NCBI GenBank assembly: GCA_041556555.1
Contig: JBFFIE010000008.1
Span: forward strand, 1-62,639
Source: SZUA-592 sp041556555
GTDB lineage: Bacteria; Pseudomonadota; Gammaproteobacteria; Eutrophobiales; Eutrophobiaceae
Length of the DNA stretch: 62,639 nucleotides
Reading direction: 5' to 3'
Part shown: one piece after another, positions 61,265 through 62,639 of the stretch
How the letters are laid out: the number at the start of each line of letters is the position of its first letter
Position numbering within the stretch: the stretch's first letter is position 1
Notes under the pieces: model-generated
Told to the model about the DNA's origin: nothing
Databases searched by the model: none
The model's input: the letters and a program-made list of their open reading frames with translations, nothing else
Position numbers and translations under genes: made by a program

Positions 61265-61279
61265 GATTAGTCGCTAATC
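61265..61279. promoter_or_regulatory. GATTAG/CTAATC inverted repeat before the lipid operon
   Basis: A perfect 6-bp inverted repeat with a 3-bp centre, 20-34 bp before the desaturase start. It could be a second operator or a small leader hairpin. Confidence 0.35.
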
Positions 61280-61292
61280 TAGACGAGGCCCT

Positions 61293-61320
61293 GTGAAAAA
61301 AGAGTGAAATCAGTGTGAAA
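61293..61320 (-). promoter_or_regulatory. Triple GTGAAA direct repeat, response-regulator operator candidate
   Basis: GTGAAA occurs at 61293, 61304 and 61315, spaced exactly 11 bp. On the coding strand of the lipid operon the repeat reads TTTCAC-N5. This spacing fits tandem OmpR/PhoB-type response-regulator sites on one face of DNA. The stop of a histidine kinase gene lies 18 bp further away. Confidence 0.55.
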
Positions 61321-61337
61321 AATGGATAAATCCTGCT

Positions 61338-62639
61338 CTAGACACCCGATGGATGTCGGGCGGTCATATTCTTCTCGGCCCCGGGGAATATGACCGTTAC
61401 TTTTGTGCCGATATTCAGTTTGCTTTCGATAGTAATTGGCCATTTGAACCGGTCAGACAGGAATTTGACGATAGTAAGCCCAACCCCATAACCGCCAAGC
61501 TGTTTGCCTTCATGAGTGAAGAACGGCTTGAAGACCTTCTCCATTTCCTCATCTGGAATACCGACACCGCTGTCCTCTATGATTAACCTGTCGTTCTCAA
61601 TGTATATATCCACCCTACCCTCCTCCGTATAGGAGAAGGCATTACGTACCAGGTTTCCGATCAGTACCGACAAGACCTTGTCGGAAGCGTTAACCGTCAA
61701 TTGATTAGATTCATGAATATCGACTGCGATGTTTTTGTACTTAAACAGCTCCCGGGCAAAGTCGAGCTCCTCCCTGACGACATCATTCACACAGACATTT
61801 TCCATCGATAGGCCGTTGTCAGATTCCCTGGCCAGCACCAGCAAGGCCTCTATCAATTCTTCCATGTCCTTGGCAGATCGCTTGATCCGCTCCAGTGACC
61901 TCGTTGCACTCTCACTGAGCGTTTCATCTGCCAACAACATATCCGCGGCAATCTTTATAACGGTCACAGGGCTGCGCAGTTCATGGCTGGCATCTCGTGT
62001 GAAATTTCTTTCCCGTATCACAAATTCATCAATGCGGCGTAACAAGTTTGTGAGGGCGCGGGAGAGGTTCATGACTTCCTGGTCCGCATCCCCGGAAATA
62101 TCAGACAGATTGATAGCAAAATGTTCTGTATTCTTCGGATCCAGTTTGTCGACCTGTTTTGAGAGCTGTATCAACGGTGACACGGCCCGGCGCGAAAAGC
62201 GGTACAGAAACCAGGTGGTGAGATATATGACAATCAGGACACCGGCCAGAGGAATGGTGCCGAATAATAATGCGAGTTCACCCACGCTCTCACCATCGAA
62301 TTCCAGGTACAGTTTCCTGCCATGACGCTCAGAGACATGAATGATATACACATCAACACTATCACCGGGCAATTTGTGAATGCCTTCTTGCAAGTTCCGG
62401 ATTTTTTCGGGGACAGCATCCCTGCCGGCCAGATAACCTTTCATGTTATATGTGTCAGGCCTCGGAAAATCATTATTGTCTGCATAGCGGCCCCAGAAAT
62501 GTTCCGCCTCGCTATTCAGGGCACTGCTGATCAGAACATCACTCAGAACAAATCGTGCAGCATAGATACCCAGAATTGCCGCAACTGAAATCAGTCCTGC
62601 CTGGATAACAAAGGCTTTCCACAGTCTATGCCCCAGCCC
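61338..62639 (-). CDS. Sensor histidine kinase (5' end beyond the window)
   Basis: 433 residues are visible and the frame is open through the window edge. An N-terminal membrane segment (LWKAFVIQAGLISVAAILGIYAARFVL), a periplasmic region of about 125 residues, a second membrane segment (about 150-170), a HAMP-like linker, a HisKA box with RDASHELRSPV (phosphorylated His) and an ATPase domain with N box (LVRNAFSYTEEG), DSGVGIP and GGYGVGLTIVK are present. It should sense an envelope signal and phosphorylate an OmpR-type regulator, probably encoded just upstream outside the window. It lies 92 bp before the lipid operon on the same strand. Confidence 0.9.
   Translation of the reverse strand, partial: GLGHRLWKAFVIQAGLISVAAILGIYAARFVLSDVLISSALNSEAEHFWGRYADNNDFPRPDTYNMKGYLAGRDAVPEKIRNLQEGIHKLPGDSVDVYIIHVSERHGRKLYLEFDGESVGELALLFGTIPLAGVLIVIYLTTWFLYRFSRRAVSPLIQLSKQVDKLDPKNTEHFAINLSDISGDADQEVMNLSRALTNLLRRIDEFVIRERNFTRDASHELRSPVTVIKIAADMLLADETLSESATRSLERIKRSAKDMEELIEALLVLARESDNGLSMENVCVNDVVREELDFARELFKYKNIAVDIHESNQLTVNASDKVLSVLIGNLVRNAFSYTEEGRVDIYIENDRLIIEDSGVGIPDEEMEKVFKPFFTHEGKQLGGYGVGLTIVKFLSDRFKWPITIESKLNIGTKVTVIFPGAEKNMTARHPSGV

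Overview
The window is a chromosomal segment of a gammaproteobacterium. It carries the conserved blocks nnr-tsaE-amiC-mutL-miaA-hfq-hflX-hflK-hflC-(DUF2065)-hisZ-purA and rnr-rlmB-rpsF-rpsR-(DUF2232)-rplI-dnaB-alr-radA, and gltX sits between tRNA-Ala(GGC) and tRNA-Val as in enteric relatives. The SRP RNA is the short 4.5S type. MutL lacks the endonuclease motif, as expected of a MutH-using lineage. I cannot name a genus. Nearly all housekeeping genes look intact.

Layout. 1-4310: an Mla/Pqi-type lipid transport operon (permease, ATPase, MCE protein, lipoprotein) followed by the 5' part of an MscK-like channel gene. 4310-8210: a tRNA and accessory zone with gltX, tRNA-Glu, tRNA-Ala and tRNA-Val, a tRNA-3'-end-flanked repeat, and a roughly 0.95-kb segment bounded by tRNA-Val 3' sequences that holds a Rap1a-like and a cupin gene. 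8210-38400: mostly minus-strand core genes, broken by dsbB, ypjD, a CorC-type gene and tRNA-Leu on the plus strand, and including a small encapsulin-type ferritin with no shell gene. 38490-42900: an M48 protease and a small cytochrome c on the plus strand, then recR, ebfC, dnaX and SRP RNA on the minus strand. 43000-50620: an unknown gene, a cobalamin riboswitch with btuB-btuF-btuC-btuD, then an outer-membrane porin behind a well-placed FNR-type promoter. 50640-51120: tRNA-Ser with partial copies of its own 3' and 5' ends on either side. 51170-53450: an arsenosugar cluster (ArsS and two glycosyltransferases). 53516-61245: a tightly overlapped nine-gene lipid-modification operon. 61292-end: a three-repeat operator candidate and a sensor kinase that leaves the window.

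Working together. The riboswitch senses cobalamin for the Btu uptake system. ArsS and its two glycosyltransferases would make glycosylated organoarsenicals, some of which end up in lipids. The nine-gene operon combines a Delta9-type desaturase, an FAD oxidoreductase, two Cfa-like methyltransferases, a DUF1295 reductase-like protein and several small membrane proteins, so it plausibly makes double bonds in acyl chains and then methylates or otherwise remodels them. Three GTGAAA hexamers spaced exactly 11 bp apart lie upstream, next to a histidine kinase gene, which suggests two-component control.

Most unusual is the behaviour of tRNA ends. At tRNA-Glu and tRNA-Ser, 46 kb apart, the same 105-bp element (66 bp identical in a row) sits just downstream and is fused to a second copy of the 3' end of the local tRNA, giving units of 171 and 168 bp. 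tRNA-Val also has a degenerate second 3' end, about 0.94 kb away.
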